A stretch of DNA of 64,000 nucleotides from Tatumella ptyseos (GCF_030552895.1 NZ_CP130649.1:1-64000), one strand, 5' to 3'. Shown: positions 11,442 through 20,393, counted from the first letter of the stretch. Notes: a model not told the origin generated them from the sequence alone. Made by a program: numbers and translations.

Positions 11442-12476
11442 TTATTCTTTATTTGCTAAAACGTGACTTGATGGACGAACAATGAGTCTGCCTTCAAAAC
11501 GCGTTTCTTGCGCAGGATTTTCTGAATGCTTAAGTCTAGTTAAGATATTCTGAAATGCACTGTAGCCAATATGATGAGTAGGTTGTTGCAGGGTAGTGAT
11601 CCCACAGCCAGCAATTGATGACCAATTCATTTCGTCAAAGCTTGCTAAGCCAATATCTTTACCCCAGACCAACTTCATCGCATGAAGTACTTTAGTTACC
11701 AGTAACATTAGTGCGCCGTTAGCAGTGATGATTGCAGAAGGCTGCCCTACGTGACGAGTAACAAATTCAGCGATAGTTTTTTGTAGTAGCTCTGGATTAT
11801 CTAATGCCACTTCAGCATGTTCTGCGTTGAGGTCTTGATGCTGGGAGACGGTATTGAGGTAGCCTTCTAAACGCTCTTTACGAGTATTGACTTGGGAGAT
11901 AGGTTCGCTAATAAATAACAAGGAGCGATAGTGGTTATCGATCAAGTGTTCAGTGATATCAACAGATCCCTGGAAGTTGTCTAATCCTACAACGTCGTAA
12001 TCATAATTACTGACTTTTCGGTCAATTAGCGTAAGAGGGATGGATGCGTGTTGAATACAGTCAAAAGCTGTTTCTTGCATATTGGCAGCGTTGACGATAA
12101 TGCCTTCGACTTGATAGCTACTCAGGAGCTGTAAATAGTGCTGCTCAAGATTAGGTTTGTTATTGGTATTACACATGAGGAGTGTAAAACCGTTGTCGCG
12201 ACAAGCCGTTTCTACGCCACCCATTACTTCAATGGAATAGGGATTAGTGATATCCGCGATGAGAAGACCAATTAACTTCGTTCTGCCATGTTTCAGGCTC
12301 CTCGCCATCTGGCTGGGACTATAATTTAGGTCGCTAATTGCTTGCTTAATACGATTTTTTAAATCATCTGAAAGCAATTGATGCTCACCATTTAGGTAGC
12401 GCGATACGCTCGTTTTACCGGTTTTAGCCGCTTTAGCAACGTCACTGATTGTTGCTCTTGTTGACTTGGTGCTCAT
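11442..12476 (-). CDS. LacI-family transcriptional repressor (PtxS-like)
   Basis: This is a 344-residue LacI/GalR regulator. The start at 12476 (MSTKSTRATISDVAKAAKTG) is preceded by GGGAG. The N-terminal helix-turn-helix (TISDVAKAAKTGKTSVSRYLNG) and hinge region (YSPSQMARSLKHGRTKLIGLLI) lead into a periplasmic-binding-protein-like ligand domain with IADITNPYS, VVGLDNFQGS and GLASFDEMNW. It lies upstream of and in line with the isomerase and GhrB genes, with an operator-like palindrome between. The context suggests the 2-ketogluconate repressor PtxS, but the ligand is inferred from neighbours. Confidence 0.75.
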   Translation of the reverse strand: MSTKSTRATISDVAKAAKTGKTSVSRYLNGEHQLLSDDLKNRIKQAISDLNYSPSQMARSLKHGRTKLIGLLIADITNPYSIEVMGGVETACRDNGFTLLMCNTNNKPNLEQHYLQLLSSYQVEGIIVNAANMQETAFDCIQHASIPLTLIDRKVSNYDYDVVGLDNFQGSVDITEHLIDNHYRSLLFISEPISQVNTRKERLEGYLNTVSQHQDLNAEHAEVALDNPELLQKTIAEFVTRHVGQPSAIITANGALMLLVTKVLHAMKLVWGKDIGLASFDEMNWSSIAGCGITTLQQPTHHIGYSAFQNILTRLKHSENPAQETRFEGRLIVRPSSHVLANKE

Positions 12477-12553
12477 CAAATCTCCCAATGCATTATAATT
12501 ATTTATTAAATATACCAAGGCTTAAGCAATATTGCGCCCTAAATTATGGCTTA

Positions 12554-13129
12554 TTAGCGCCTAATATTTGTCTCTGAATATTTAAAACAGTTCACTTGAT
12601 GATCAATAATAAGTCCACAAGCCTGCATATAAGCATGACAAATAACCGGACCTATAAATTTAAAACCTCTTTTTTTCAAAGATTTATATAACGATATTGA
12701 TTGAGGACTACTGACTGGAGCTTGGCGATAATCTTCATAATCTTGAACGATTGGCTGGTGGGAAACTGTCTGCCAAATAAGATCGACAAAATCTTCTCCT
12801 GCTGCTTCCATTGCCAGTAACGCCTGTGCATTATTAATGATTGAGCTAATTTTTAATTTATTGCGAATCAATTCTGGTGACTGCAGTAAAGTATTCATCG
12901 TCTCTGTGCTGATTTGGGCGACCTTTTCTGGGTCGAACTGATAAAAAGCACGTCGATAGGCTTCGCGCTTTTTTAAAACCGTTATCCATGATAGTCCTGC
13001 TTGCTGCCCTTCTAAACAGAGCATTTCAAAAAGACGCTGCCTATCAAAACAAGGAACTCCCCATTCGTGGTCATGATAAGCAAGGTAATCGGGATCGTTG
13101 GTAACCCATCCACAGCGCATTTTACCCAT
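12554..13129 (-). CDS. tag: DNA-3-methyladenine glycosylase I
   Basis: Tag excises 3-methyladenine from alkylated DNA, starting base excision repair. The 191-residue protein shows MRCGWV (zinc Cys near residue 6), DYLAYHDHEWGVP (zinc His; GVP core), LEGQQAGLSWITVLKKREAYRRAF and KKRGFKFIGPVICHAYMQACGLIIDHQVNC, which supplies the last zinc His and Cys. The ATG at 13129 has AGGAG 7 bases upstream. The frame adds three residues before the E. coli-like MRCGW. It is divergent from dnaT, with 147 bases between them. Confidence 0.95.
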   Translation of the reverse strand: MGKMRCGWVTNDPDYLAYHDHEWGVPCFDRQRLFEMLCLEGQQAGLSWITVLKKREAYRRAFYQFDPEKVAQISTETMNTLLQSPELIRNKLKISSIINNAQALLAMEAAGEDFVDLIWQTVSHQPIVQDYEDYRQAPVSSPQSISLYKSLKKRGFKFIGPVICHAYMQACGLIIDHQVNCFKYSETNIRR

Positions 13130-13276
13130 AGATTACTCCTGTTTATTTATTGATCAGCATGAAAAGCACAGCTTTGCGCGATCACTCGTAGCAAAGTTGA
13201 TACACTATAGTGATTAGGCAGCACCTCTTCTCTGCACGAAGTTAGCATACAAAAACACTGAGGTTCGAGTTATCAC

Positions 13277-13813
13277 ATGTCGGTAAAGATTTTATCTTCT
13301 TCAATCATAGGATTAGAACAGTTTTGCCAAGCTCCGGCTCAGGCGATTGAGCATGCCGATCAACAAATAGTGGCGGTGTTCGATAATAACCAGCCTATTT
13401 TCTATGGTTTATCGCCATCTCGCCTCAATCAGCTATTAATGGCTGAAGCACAATTACAAAATCAAAACCTTGTAGCACTTGAAGCCGATTTTTTTGATGA
13501 GCCAGCTACCGTAACTAAATCTCCTGCAGGGAAATTCGCGCTCTATGCGGGATGGCAGCCCGATAGTGATTTCCTACGCCAAGCCGCGCTGTGGGGGATC
13601 GCCTTGCATGAACCGGTCACGGTTGAAGAGCTTACCGCGTTCATCGCCTACTGGCAGGCAGAAGGGCGTATTTTTCACCAAGTACAATGGCAGCAAAAAT
13701 TGGCGCGCCATTTACAAGTTAGCCGTGGCGCTCCACACATGACACCTAAACGAGACATTACTCAAGTGGCAGAGCCGGACTACCATATTCCCAATGGTTT
13801 TAGAGGTGAATGA
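13277..13813 (+). CDS. dnaT: Primosomal protein DnaT
   Basis: DnaT is the primosome component that bridges PriA/PriB and the DnaB-DnaC complex during replication restart. At 178 residues it matches E. coli DnaT (179), with the conserved C-terminal half: GKFALYAGWQPDSDFLRQAALWGIAL, EELTAFIAYWQAEGRIFHQVQWQQKLAR and the tail EPDYHIPNGFRG. The N-terminal half is more divergent, as is usual. Its stop codon overlaps the dnaC start region, so the pair is translationally coupled. dnaT/dnaC occur in a subset of Enterobacterales, which helps place the organism. Confidence 0.95.
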   Translation: MSVKILSSSIIGLEQFCQAPAQAIEHADQQIVAVFDNNQPIFYGLSPSRLNQLLMAEAQLQNQNLVALEADFFDEPATVTKSPAGKFALYAGWQPDSDFLRQAALWGIALHEPVTVEELTAFIAYWQAEGRIFHQVQWQQKLARHLQVSRGAPHMTPKRDITQVAEPDYHIPNGFRGE

Positions 13814-14553
13814 TGAAAACACCTGAAAATTTATTCGTAAGGCTTAAAAAATTCATGCCCGATGGAATTACCCCTAAGTTTACCGAGGGTAAAGAGCTAC
13901 TTGCGTGGAATCAAGAGCAGGGGCGATTACGTTCTGAAGCGATTGTACGTGAAAACAGGGCGATGAAAATGCAGCGTATTATGGGGCGTTCTGGAATAAG
14001 AGAACTCCATTTGAACTGCTCATTCGATAATTACCGGGTAGAGAGCGAAGGTCAGCGAAAAGCCTTAGCTGCGGCACGAGAATATGCCGATCAATTCGGA
14101 CAAAGCATCGCTAGCTTTGTTTTTTCAGGCCGTCCAGGAACGGGAAAAAACCACTTGGCGGCAGCGATTGGAAATAGCCTAATCTTACAAGGTAAAAGTG
14201 TATTAATTATGACTGTGGCTGACGTTATGTCGACCATGAAGGGGACATTCAGCGGTGGTAGTTCAATGACCGAAGAGCGGCTACTACATGACTTGAGTAC
14301 TGTTGATCTGCTTGTCATTGATGAAATCGGAATGCAAACTGAATCTCGCTACGAAAAGGTAATAATTAACCAAATTGTCGATCGCCGTTCTTCATCAAAA
14401 CGTCCAACAGGCATGCTTTCTAATTTGAATCATGAAGGAATGAACGCATTATTGGGCGAGAGGGTGATGGACCGTATGCGACTGGGTAATAGCTTATGGG
14501 TAAGATTTGATTGGGAAAGCTATCGCGATCGCGTGATGGGCAATGAGTACTAA
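13813..14553 (+). CDS. dnaC: DnaB helicase loader DnaC
   Basis: DnaC is the AAA+ ATPase that delivers DnaB helicase to single-stranded DNA. It has the Walker A SGRPGTGKNHLAAAIGN, the Walker B DLLVIDEIGMQTES and the sensor/arginine-finger region INQIVDRRSSSKRPTGML, ending RDRVMGNEY as in E. coli. I chose the ATG at 13813 (MKTPENL), overlapping the dnaT stop, because AGAGG lies 6 bases upstream; the ATG at 13810 is also possible. Length 246 residues against 245 in E. coli. Confidence 0.96.
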   Translation: MKTPENLFVRLKKFMPDGITPKFTEGKELLAWNQEQGRLRSEAIVRENRAMKMQRIMGRSGIRELHLNCSFDNYRVESEGQRKALAAAREYADQFGQSIASFVFSGRPGTGKNHLAAAIGNSLILQGKSVLIMTVADVMSTMKGTFSGGSSMTEERLLHDLSTVDLLVIDEIGMQTESRYEKVIINQIVDRRSSSKRPTGMLSNLNHEGMNALLGERVMDRMRLGNSLWVRFDWESYRDRVMGNEY

Positions 14554-14579
14554 TAAAAATTAACCGCTTAGGAGAAGAT

Positions 14580-14810
14580 ATGCCGCATGTAGATATTAAA
14601 AGTTTTCCTCGTGAATTTACCGATGAGGAAAAACAAATATTGGCTGACGAGATTACTGAGGTAATCGTTAGACGTTTCGCCTCAAAAACAGAATCGGTAA
14701 GCGTCTCTCTGCAACATGTCTCACCCGACGCGTGGCGGGAAACAGTCTATGAACCCGAAATTATCGGTCAAGAAGAATACCTTATAAAAAAACCGGGTTA
14801 TTCTATGTGA
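14580..14810 (+). CDS. pptA: 4-oxalocrotonate tautomerase family protein PptA
   Basis: This is a small tautomerase of 76 residues. After removal of Met1, Pro2 would be the catalytic N-terminal proline (PHVDIKSFPREF). It matches E. coli PptA (PHIDIKCFPREL) and shares the C-terminal LIKKPGYSM. The E. coli enzyme tautomerises phenylpyruvate-like substrates in vitro, and its physiological role is unknown. AGGAG precedes the start by 6 bases, and the gene follows dnaC by 26 bases, so it may be co-transcribed with dnaTC. Confidence 0.92.
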   Translation: MPHVDIKSFPREFTDEEKQILADEITEVIVRRFASKTESVSVSLQHVSPDAWRETVYEPEIIGQEEYLIKKPGYSM

Positions 14811-14930
14811 AGTTTTAATCGATAGGTCGTTGCATAGATAAAGGCCTATCGCATCACCCCCAGAGGTGGTACCTGTCTACGCTTAGCTCGCGCGGCGTTT
14901 TATGTTATGAGATTTATTTGGAATATGAGT

Positions 14931-15593
14931 ATGTCTGACTCTTTAGAGCGCAAACCGATACCCTTACCTGGGGGACATAATAAAGTTCTGCTTCACTCTT
15001 GTTGTGCGCCTTGTTCAGGTGAAGTGATGGAGGCAATGTTAGCCTCGGGAATTGAATACACCATTTTTTTCTATAACCCGAATATCCATCCTCTTAAAGA
15101 GTACGAGTTACGTAAAGAAGAGAATATTCGTTTCGCAGAGAAATTTGGCATCCCTTTCATTGATGCCGACTATGATCGAGATAATTGGTTCGAACGAGCA
15201 AAAGGTATGGAGTGGGAGCCGGAACGTGGTGAACGTTGTACCATGTGCTTCGATATGCGTTTTGAGCGCACGGCGCTTTATGCTCATGAAAATGGTTTCC
15301 CAGTGATAACCTCTTGTTTAGGTATCTCGCGTTGGAAAAATATGGAGCAGATCAACGACTGTGGCGTAAGAGCGGCGTCGAAGTACCCCGATATGATGTA
15401 TTGGGAATTTAACTGGCGCAAAGGCGGCGGTTCTAAGCGGATGATCGATATCAGTAAACGCGAGCGCTTTTACCAACAAGAGTATTGCGGTTGTATCTAT
15501 TCACTGCGCGATACTAACCGTCACCGTGTGGCGACGGGCCGTGAGCGTATTCAGATTGGTGTACAGTATTACGAAGCAGATAATAAAGAGTAA
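14931..15593 (+). CDS. queH: Epoxyqueuosine reductase QueH
   Basis: QueH converts epoxyqueuosine to queuosine in tRNA, the last step of queuosine synthesis, without the cobalamin used by QueG. The DUF208-type cysteines are all visible: [12 protein letters not shown] (Cys24, Cys25, Cys28), [10 protein letters not shown] (Cys103, Cys106) and [13 protein letters not shown] (Cys186, Cys188), which would hold the Fe-S cluster and the metal site. Length 220 residues from the ATG at 14931 (MSDSLERK); ATGs at 14907 and 14925 are alternatives because the ribosome binding site is weak. The window also holds yhhQ, the queuosine-precursor importer. Confidence 0.9.
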   Translation: MSDSLERKPIPLPGGHNKVLLHSCCAPCSGEVMEAMLASGIEYTIFFYNPNIHPLKEYELRKEENIRFAEKFGIPFIDADYDRDNWFERAKGMEWEPERGERCTMCFDMRFERTALYAHENGFPVITSCLGISRWKNMEQINDCGVRAASKYPDMMYWEFNWRKGGGSKRMIDISKRERFYQQEYCGCIYSLRDTNRHRVATGRERIQIGVQYYEADNKE

Positions 15594-15603
15594 TACGGTA
15601 CCC

Positions 15604-15634
15604 AAAAAAATCGCCCTGAACGGGCGATTTTTTT
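15604..15634. terminator. Bidirectional terminator between queH and hemB
   Basis: Stem AAATCGCCC (15608-15616) and GGGCGATTT (15622-15630) with loop TGAAC, flanked by an A tract on the left and a T tract on the right, so it can end transcripts from both convergent genes. Confidence 0.9.
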
Positions 15635-15638
15635 ATGA

Positions 15639-16625
15639 TTACGCGGAGAGTATTTTGTTCTCAGCAAGTTCTAAAGCGAAATAAGAGAGAATGGTATCTG
15701 CACCAGCTCTTTTAATGGCACCTAAACTTTCCAGCACCACATTCGTTTCATCAATCGCGCCCGCTTGGGCTGCGAATTTTATCATCGCGTACTCGCCACT
15801 CACTTGATAGGCCGCTAATGGCAGGTCACTACGTTCACGAATATCGCGGATAATATCAAGATAGGCACCTGCTGGCTTAACCATCAATACATCGGCGCCT
15901 TCCGCTTCATCAAGCAGTGATTCACGAATAGCTTCTCGACGGTTCATTGGGTTCATCTGATAAGTTTTACGGTCGCCTTTTAATGCCGTACCTGCCGCTT
16001 CGCGGAAAGGACCGTAAAATGCCGAGGCAAATTTTGTGGAATAAGCCATGATCGGAATATGTTGGAAGCCGGCTTGGTCCAAAGCATGGCGAATCGCTTT
16101 GACCTGCCCGTCCATCGCGGCAGAAGGCGCAATAAAGTCAGCACCCGCCCGTGCAGCGGCAACCGCTTGTTTGCCAAGATTTACTAACGTCTTATCGTTA
16201 TGGACTTCGCCATTCGCGCATAAAATTCCGCAATGTCCGTGCGACGTGTATTCGCAAAAGCAGGTATCAGACATCACAATCATCTCAGGTACCGTGTCCT
16301 TACAAATACGAGACATTCTTGAGACAAGTCCATTCTCCGCCCACGCATCGCTACCGGTCTCATCAAGATGGTGAGAAATACCGAATGTCATCACAGAGCG
16401 AATACCTGCTTTAGCAATACGTTCGATTTCATAGGCAAGACGCTTTTCAGGAATACGCATAACCCCTGGCATGGCATTGATGGGTTGATAATCTTCAGCA
16501 CCTTCCTCAACAAAGATAGGGAGGATAAGGTCATTTAGGCTTAGCGATTGTTCTTTAAACAGTTCGCGCATCGATGCGGTTTTACGGAGTCTTCTTGGGC
16601 GATTGGGGAGAATAAATTCAGACAT
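15639..16625 (-). CDS. hemB: Delta-aminolevulinic acid dehydratase (porphobilinogen synthase)
   Basis: HemB condenses two 5-aminolevulinate molecules to porphobilinogen in haem synthesis. The zinc triad [14 protein letters not shown], the Schiff-base lysines in [15 protein letters not shown] and [14 protein letters not shown], and the substrate loop [19 protein letters not shown] are present. I use the ATG at 16625 ([15 protein letters not shown]), giving 328 residues against 324 in E. coli; a GTG two codons upstream is less likely. It converges on queH and is separated from proP by proP's own terminator. Confidence 0.97.
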   Translation of the reverse strand: MSEFILPNRPRRLRKTASMRELFKEQSLSLNDLILPIFVEEGAEDYQPINAMPGVMRIPEKRLAYEIERIAKAGIRSVMTFGISHHLDETGSDAWAENGLVSRMSRICKDTVPEMIVMSDTCFCEYTSHGHCGILCANGEVHNDKTLVNLGKQAVAAARAGADFIAPSAAMDGQVKAIRHALDQAGFQHIPIMAYSTKFASAFYGPFREAAGTALKGDRKTYQMNPMNRREAIRESLLDEAEGADVLMVKPAGAYLDIIRDIRERSDLPLAAYQVSGEYAMIKFAAQAGAIDETNVVLESLGAIKRAGADTILSYFALELAENKILSA

Positions 16626-16698
16626 GGTCACTCTCGTACAGATTGTGGAAAGTAAAAGCTTACGCCTTTAAAAGGGGAAGGACATGGCTTTGTGTGCC

Positions 16699-16723
16699 AA
16701 AAAGCCCCCTTACGGGGGCTTTT
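16699..16723 (-). terminator. Rho-independent terminator of proP
   Basis: A 9-bp perfect stem, AAAGCCCCC (16701-16709) with GGGGGCTTT (16714-16722) and a 4-base loop, gives a T tract on the minus strand just beyond the proP stop. Confidence 0.88.
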
Positions 16724-16725
16724 GC

Positions 16726-18231
16726 TTACTCTTTAATATCTGGATGTTGGTCAACCAGACGACTACGTTTTTGTTCTAGTCGTTGGATTTCTTCATCGAT
16801 ATCGTCAATTTTTTGACCGATATTGTCGTGATGCTCTTGTAAAATTTCACGTGCTTCATCTAAATCTGATGCTGCAGGTGTTGCACCAATCAGTGGTTTG
16901 TTAGCGGTCTCTTTCATAAAGATACCGGTGATAAGTCCGATAATGGCTACAACCATCAGATAATAAGCAGGCATGAAAAGATTGTTTGAAGCTTCAACTA
17001 ACCACGCGATAATGGTCGGTGTCAAACCAGCAATCAAAATAGAAATATTAAATGCACTGGCTAACGCGCTGTAACGGATGTTGGTCGGGAACATTGCCGG
17101 TAGGGACGATGCCATTACACCAGTAAAGCAGTTTAACACCACGGCCAGAATCAGTAGGCCAGCAAAGATTAAACCAAGTACATTACTGGTAATCAACATA
17201 AAGGCAGGGATAGCCGTGAAGAATAGGGCGATACTGCCGACGATGACAAATGGACGACGTCCAAACCGGTCACTGAGCATTCCCATCACTGGCTGAATGA
17301 AAAGCATACCAATCATAATGGCGATGATAATCAATACACCGTGATCTTCTGAGTAATGAAGATTGTGTGAAAGATAGCTCGGCATATAGGTCAGCAACAT
17401 GTAGTAGGTGACGTTGGTCGCAATCACCAAACCGATACACGCTAGCAAGCTTTTCCAGTGTTTGGTCGCAATATCCTTGAAAGAGACTTTAGGGCCGTTT
17501 TGTAGGCCTTCCCGGTCGCCTTGCTCTAACTTATCAACGTGTTGTTGGAAGGCTGGCGTCTCTTCTAAAGCATGACGTAGATAAAGCCCAACAATCCCTA
17601 GAGGTAATGCTAAGAAGAAGGGTAGACGCCAGCCCCATTCCATAAAGCGTGCTTCACCGATAATGGTAGAAATAAGAACAACTACCCCAGCACCGAGTAC
17701 GAATCCAACAATAGAACCGAAATCCAACCAGCTACCCATAAAGCCGCGTTTACGGTCAGGAGAGTATTCAGCGACGAAAATTGAAGCACCGGTATATTCA
17801 CCCCCCACAGAGAAGCCTTGGGCCATTTTTGCAATCAGCAGCAGGATCGGGGCCCAAATACCTATTGATGCATAAGAAGGAATGAGTCCGATACAGAAAG
17901 TACTGATCGACATAATAACAATCGTGACAGAGAGTATTTTTTGGCGGCCATATTTATCGCCAAGCATTCCAAAAAAGAGTCCACCCAGAGGACGAATCAA
18001 GAAGGGAACGGAGAAGGTTGCCAATGCGGCAATCATCTGAATACCAGGTGTGGCTGAGGGGAAAAAGATTTTACCCAGAGCATAGGCAACAAACCCGTAA
18101 ACCCCAAAATCGAACCACTCCATTGCATTTCCTAATGAAGCAGCAGTGATTGCTTTACGTAAACGAGCATCGTCTATGATAGTAACGTCATCAATTCCGA
18201 TGGGTTTAATACGCTTCCTACGTAATTTCAT
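16726..18231 (-). CDS. proP: Osmosensing proline/betaine:H+ symporter ProP
   Basis: ProP is a 12-helix MFS symporter that takes up proline, glycine betaine and other osmolytes under hyperosmotic stress. The protein is nearly identical to E. coli ProP (MEWFDFGVYGFVAYALGKIFF; GDKYGRQKIL; SVGGEYTGASIFVAEYSPDRKRG; LEETPAFQQHVDKLEQGDREGL). The start at 18231 (MKLRRKRIKPIG) follows TAGGT and matches E. coli; a longer frame reaches 18282 without support. The C-terminus, about residues 465-501, keeps the heptad-like coiled coil (IGQKIDDIDEEIQRLEQKRSRL) that tunes the osmolality set point. E. coli has proP at a different locus, not beside hemB. Confidence 0.97.
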   Translation of the reverse strand: MKLRRKRIKPIGIDDVTIIDDARLRKAITAASLGNAMEWFDFGVYGFVAYALGKIFFPSATPGIQMIAALATFSVPFLIRPLGGLFFGMLGDKYGRQKILSVTIVIMSISTFCIGLIPSYASIGIWAPILLLIAKMAQGFSVGGEYTGASIFVAEYSPDRKRGFMGSWLDFGSIVGFVLGAGVVVLISTIIGEARFMEWGWRLPFFLALPLGIVGLYLRHALEETPAFQQHVDKLEQGDREGLQNGPKVSFKDIATKHWKSLLACIGLVIATNVTYYMLLTYMPSYLSHNLHYSEDHGVLIIIAIMIGMLFIQPVMGMLSDRFGRRPFVIVGSIALFFTAIPAFMLITSNVLGLIFAGLLILAVVLNCFTGVMASSLPAMFPTNIRYSALASAFNISILIAGLTPTIIAWLVEASNNLFMPAYYLMVVAIIGLITGIFMKETANKPLIGATPAASDLDEAREILQEHHDNIGQKIDDIDEEIQRLEQKRSRLVDQHPDIKE

Positions 18232-18485
18232 AAATTTACCTATAATGTGACGGAAATTTTCTAAGCAGTCGTTCAAAAGCACATATAGCTTGGGTCCAAA
18301 ATTATATGAGATTTTTTGAATTTTGAACCAAGGTCTCTTCGATAATTATCAGCGTAATTATACCAATAAGCGGCTAAGTATACTGTATTTCTGTGCGTGA
18401 AGTCACATTCAGAACGTTTTTTGACCAAGGTGAGTGATAAGTAAACTTGAGAGTAAAGGTAATGAGTCGTGGAAAAAATGGAGAG

Positions 18486-18513
18486 TAAAAAGCCGCTACT
18501 TAGGGTAACGGCC
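18486..18513 (-). terminator. Rho-independent terminator of dcrB
   Basis: On the minus strand GCCGTTAC pairs with GTAGCGGC (one T-G pair) around a 5-base loop and is followed by TTTTT. It lies 10 bases past the dcrB stop. The remaining 18232-18485 is the AT-rich region expected to hold the proP promoter; no other gene is supported there. Confidence 0.85.
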
Positions 18514-18522
18514 TTAATAGGA

Positions 18523-19083
18523 TTAATGAATAACGATGGACCGTACGATTTCAGAGGCAATACTTTGTGATTGAGATTGATTATCCGCAGGCAGAGAAAT
18601 CTGTAACGTCACGAGCTGATTGTTAAGCTTGGCGAGAACGACAGTTGACCAATTACTATGGTTATTGGTAGACACCACGCTGTCTAATTGTTGACCAGGG
18701 GTTTTGCCCAATGTAATGGACTTATCCGCAACGACTTGAAGTTGAGGATCACGATTTCGCTGTTGATCTTGAAGTTTCTGAGAAAGTTGCGGCAGAGTTA
18801 GTGCAGTCTCATCGCCAACAATTACGATGACAGCTTGTTGACCATTATTATTCGCATAGACATGCATGTTGTTAGACTCGGTACCGAGTTTACCGGTTTG
18901 ATCACTCATTCCTTGTGGCAGGCTAAAGGTCAGTTTGCCGTCGAGTAACGAGATATTCTGATGCTGACTTTGTGAGGCACTTTGGTCTTGGTGTTGAGCT
19001 TGTGAATCGTCTTTCTTTTGATCGCAGGCAGCAAGACCGAGTACGACTAAAAAGATACCCATGTAGTGTGTAATATGTCGCAT
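18523..19083 (-). CDS. dcrB: Lipoprotein DcrB
   Basis: DcrB is an inner-membrane-associated lipoprotein needed for phage C1/C6 infection in E. coli and for envelope lipoprotein maturation. The 186 residues begin with a signal peptide ending in the lipobox LAAC (Cys20), then a Gln/Ser-rich linker (about residues 22-43), then the folded domain LLDGKLTFSLPQGMSDQTGKLG, NNMHVYA and QQRNRDPQLQVVADKSI, all matching E. coli. It is followed downstream by its own terminator and lies 93 bases after yhhQ on the same strand. Confidence 0.93.
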   Translation of the reverse strand: MRHITHYMGIFLVVLGLAACDQKKDDSQAQHQDQSASQSQHQNISLLDGKLTFSLPQGMSDQTGKLGTESNNMHVYANNNGQQAVIVIVGDETALTLPQLSQKLQDQQRNRDPQLQVVADKSITLGKTPGQQLDSVVSTNNHSNWSTVVLAKLNNQLVTLQISLPADNQSQSQSIASEIVRSIVIH

Positions 19084-19176
19084 AGTAATCCCTTCTTTAC
19101 AGTTTATATCGCTATCAAAGCGGAAATAGTATGGTATTGCAAACAGTATTATGTTGCATATTTCGTCTTAAAACTC

Positions 19177-19848
19177 TCATCCCTTATCCGCATTCAGGGA
19201 ATAAAAGTGGGTATCGCCAAGCAGTCGCTTGATAATGGTATTTAACAGTAGACCATAAATAGGAATAAAAAAAATAAGACAGATCATTAGCTTATAACTA
19301 TAGTCAACCAGAGCGATTTCTACCCAGTGAGCAGCCATAAAGGGGTCACTACTCTTCATAAACGCAATTGAGAAAAAGGCGAACGTATCACTAAGATTTC
19401 CAAAAAACATTGCGATCACTGGTGCTAGCCACCATTGTTTGGCCATTCGTAATCTATTGAAAACTGTAATATCTAAAAGCTGGCCCAACACATAAGCAAC
19501 AAAACTTGCGATAGCAATTCGAATGACGACGGTGTTAAGACCGAAGAGCGCTTGCCAACCTTGCCATGAAGCTTGATAGAAAAGGCTAGAGATAATAAAC
19601 GAAAGTAGCAATGCTGGGATCATCGCGGAGAAAATGATCTTTCGCGCTAAACGCGCGCCGAATATTCTCACTGTAAGGTCAGTCGCAAGGAAAATGAAAG
19701 GAAAACTAAATGCCCCCCAAGTTGTAGTAAACCCAAACACACTTACTGGAAGCTGAACAAGGTAATTGCTTGAAGTGATGATAATAAGGTGAAAAATAGC
19801 TAAGGGTAATAACAGCTTTTTACGCTGTTTTTCGGAGAAACTATCCAT
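19177..19848 (-). CDS. yhhQ: Queuosine precursor transporter YhhQ
   Basis: YhhQ is an inner-membrane importer for preQ0/preQ1 (ECF/VUT-1 family). The 223-residue protein has about six hydrophobic segments and the family motifs FGFTTTWGAFSFPFIFLATDLTVRIFG, FVAYVLGQLLDITVFNRLR and FGNLSDTFAFFSIAF. It matches E. coli YhhQ throughout. In this window it complements queH. The 5' region carries two short hairpins but nothing I can call a preQ1 riboswitch. It is divergent from tusA. Confidence 0.93.
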   Translation of the reverse strand: MDSFSEKQRKKLLLPLAIFHLIIITSSNYLVQLPVSVFGFTTTWGAFSFPFIFLATDLTVRIFGARLARKIIFSAMIPALLLSFIISSLFYQASWQGWQALFGLNTVVIRIAIASFVAYVLGQLLDITVFNRLRMAKQWWLAPVIAMFFGNLSDTFAFFSIAFMKSSDPFMAAHWVEIALVDYSYKLMICLIFFIPIYGLLLNTIIKRLLGDTHFYSLNADKG

Positions 19849-20056
19849 TTGTAGCCTTTTTAGTGGAATGGGGTGAGGGAACCCATTGGTTAAAAATAGT
19901 ACGGACCTCTGATGAGGTGGGCTGCATCTTACTTATATACGGCGATTATGCAAGCAACGATTATTGACGACCTTACTAGGCGACTCGTGCGGCAGAAATT
20001 GTCTGTGAGGTCGAGGCGGAGTAAACTGCGCTATTTTTATCCCCAAGAGATATGTT

Positions 20057-20302
20057 ATGAATAACCAGCCAGAAAATTATGACCAATTATTGGACACTTG
20101 TGGTTTACGATGCCCAGAGCCGGTTATGCTGGTAAGAAAAATGGTTCGCAGTATGCAAAATGGGCAAGTGGTGAAAATAATTGCTGACGATCCCGCTACA
20201 AAGCGCGATATTCCTGGTTTTTGCGAATTTATGGAACATACTTTATTGGCCGCGCAATCCACTGAGATGCCTTACGTTTTTTTTGTTAAAAAGGGCGGGT
20301 AA
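20057..20302 (+). CDS. tusA: Sulfur carrier protein TusA
   Basis: TusA receives persulfide sulfur from IscS and passes it to TusBCD for 2-thiouridine formation in tRNA; it also affects other sulfur routes. The 81-residue protein has the signature [19 protein letters not shown] with the active Cys19, and [19 protein letters not shown]. Cys15, in place of the E. coli Leu in DALGLRCPEP, gives an extra cysteine four residues before the active one. It is divergent from yhhQ, as in E. coli. Confidence 0.95.
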   Translation: MNNQPENYDQLLDTCGLRCPEPVMLVRKMVRSMQNGQVVKIIADDPATKRDIPGFCEFMEHTLLAAQSTEMPYVFFVKKGG

Positions 20303-20354
20303 TTCAGTTGTTATGGCCATCGATGTTGTCTTATGAGTTGGCCTGTTTCATCTC

Positions 20355-20393
<39 letters not shown>

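Noticed and set aside
18273..18560. 95-codon minus-strand ORF between dcrB and proP
   Set aside because: It overlaps the dcrB 3' end and its terminator and shows no conserved protein pattern.
19849..19950. preQ1 riboswitch upstream of yhhQ
   Set aside because: Two short hairpins are present (ACCTC/GAGGT and AATGGG/CCCATT), but I could not fit a preQ1-I, -II or -III consensus or pseudoknot.
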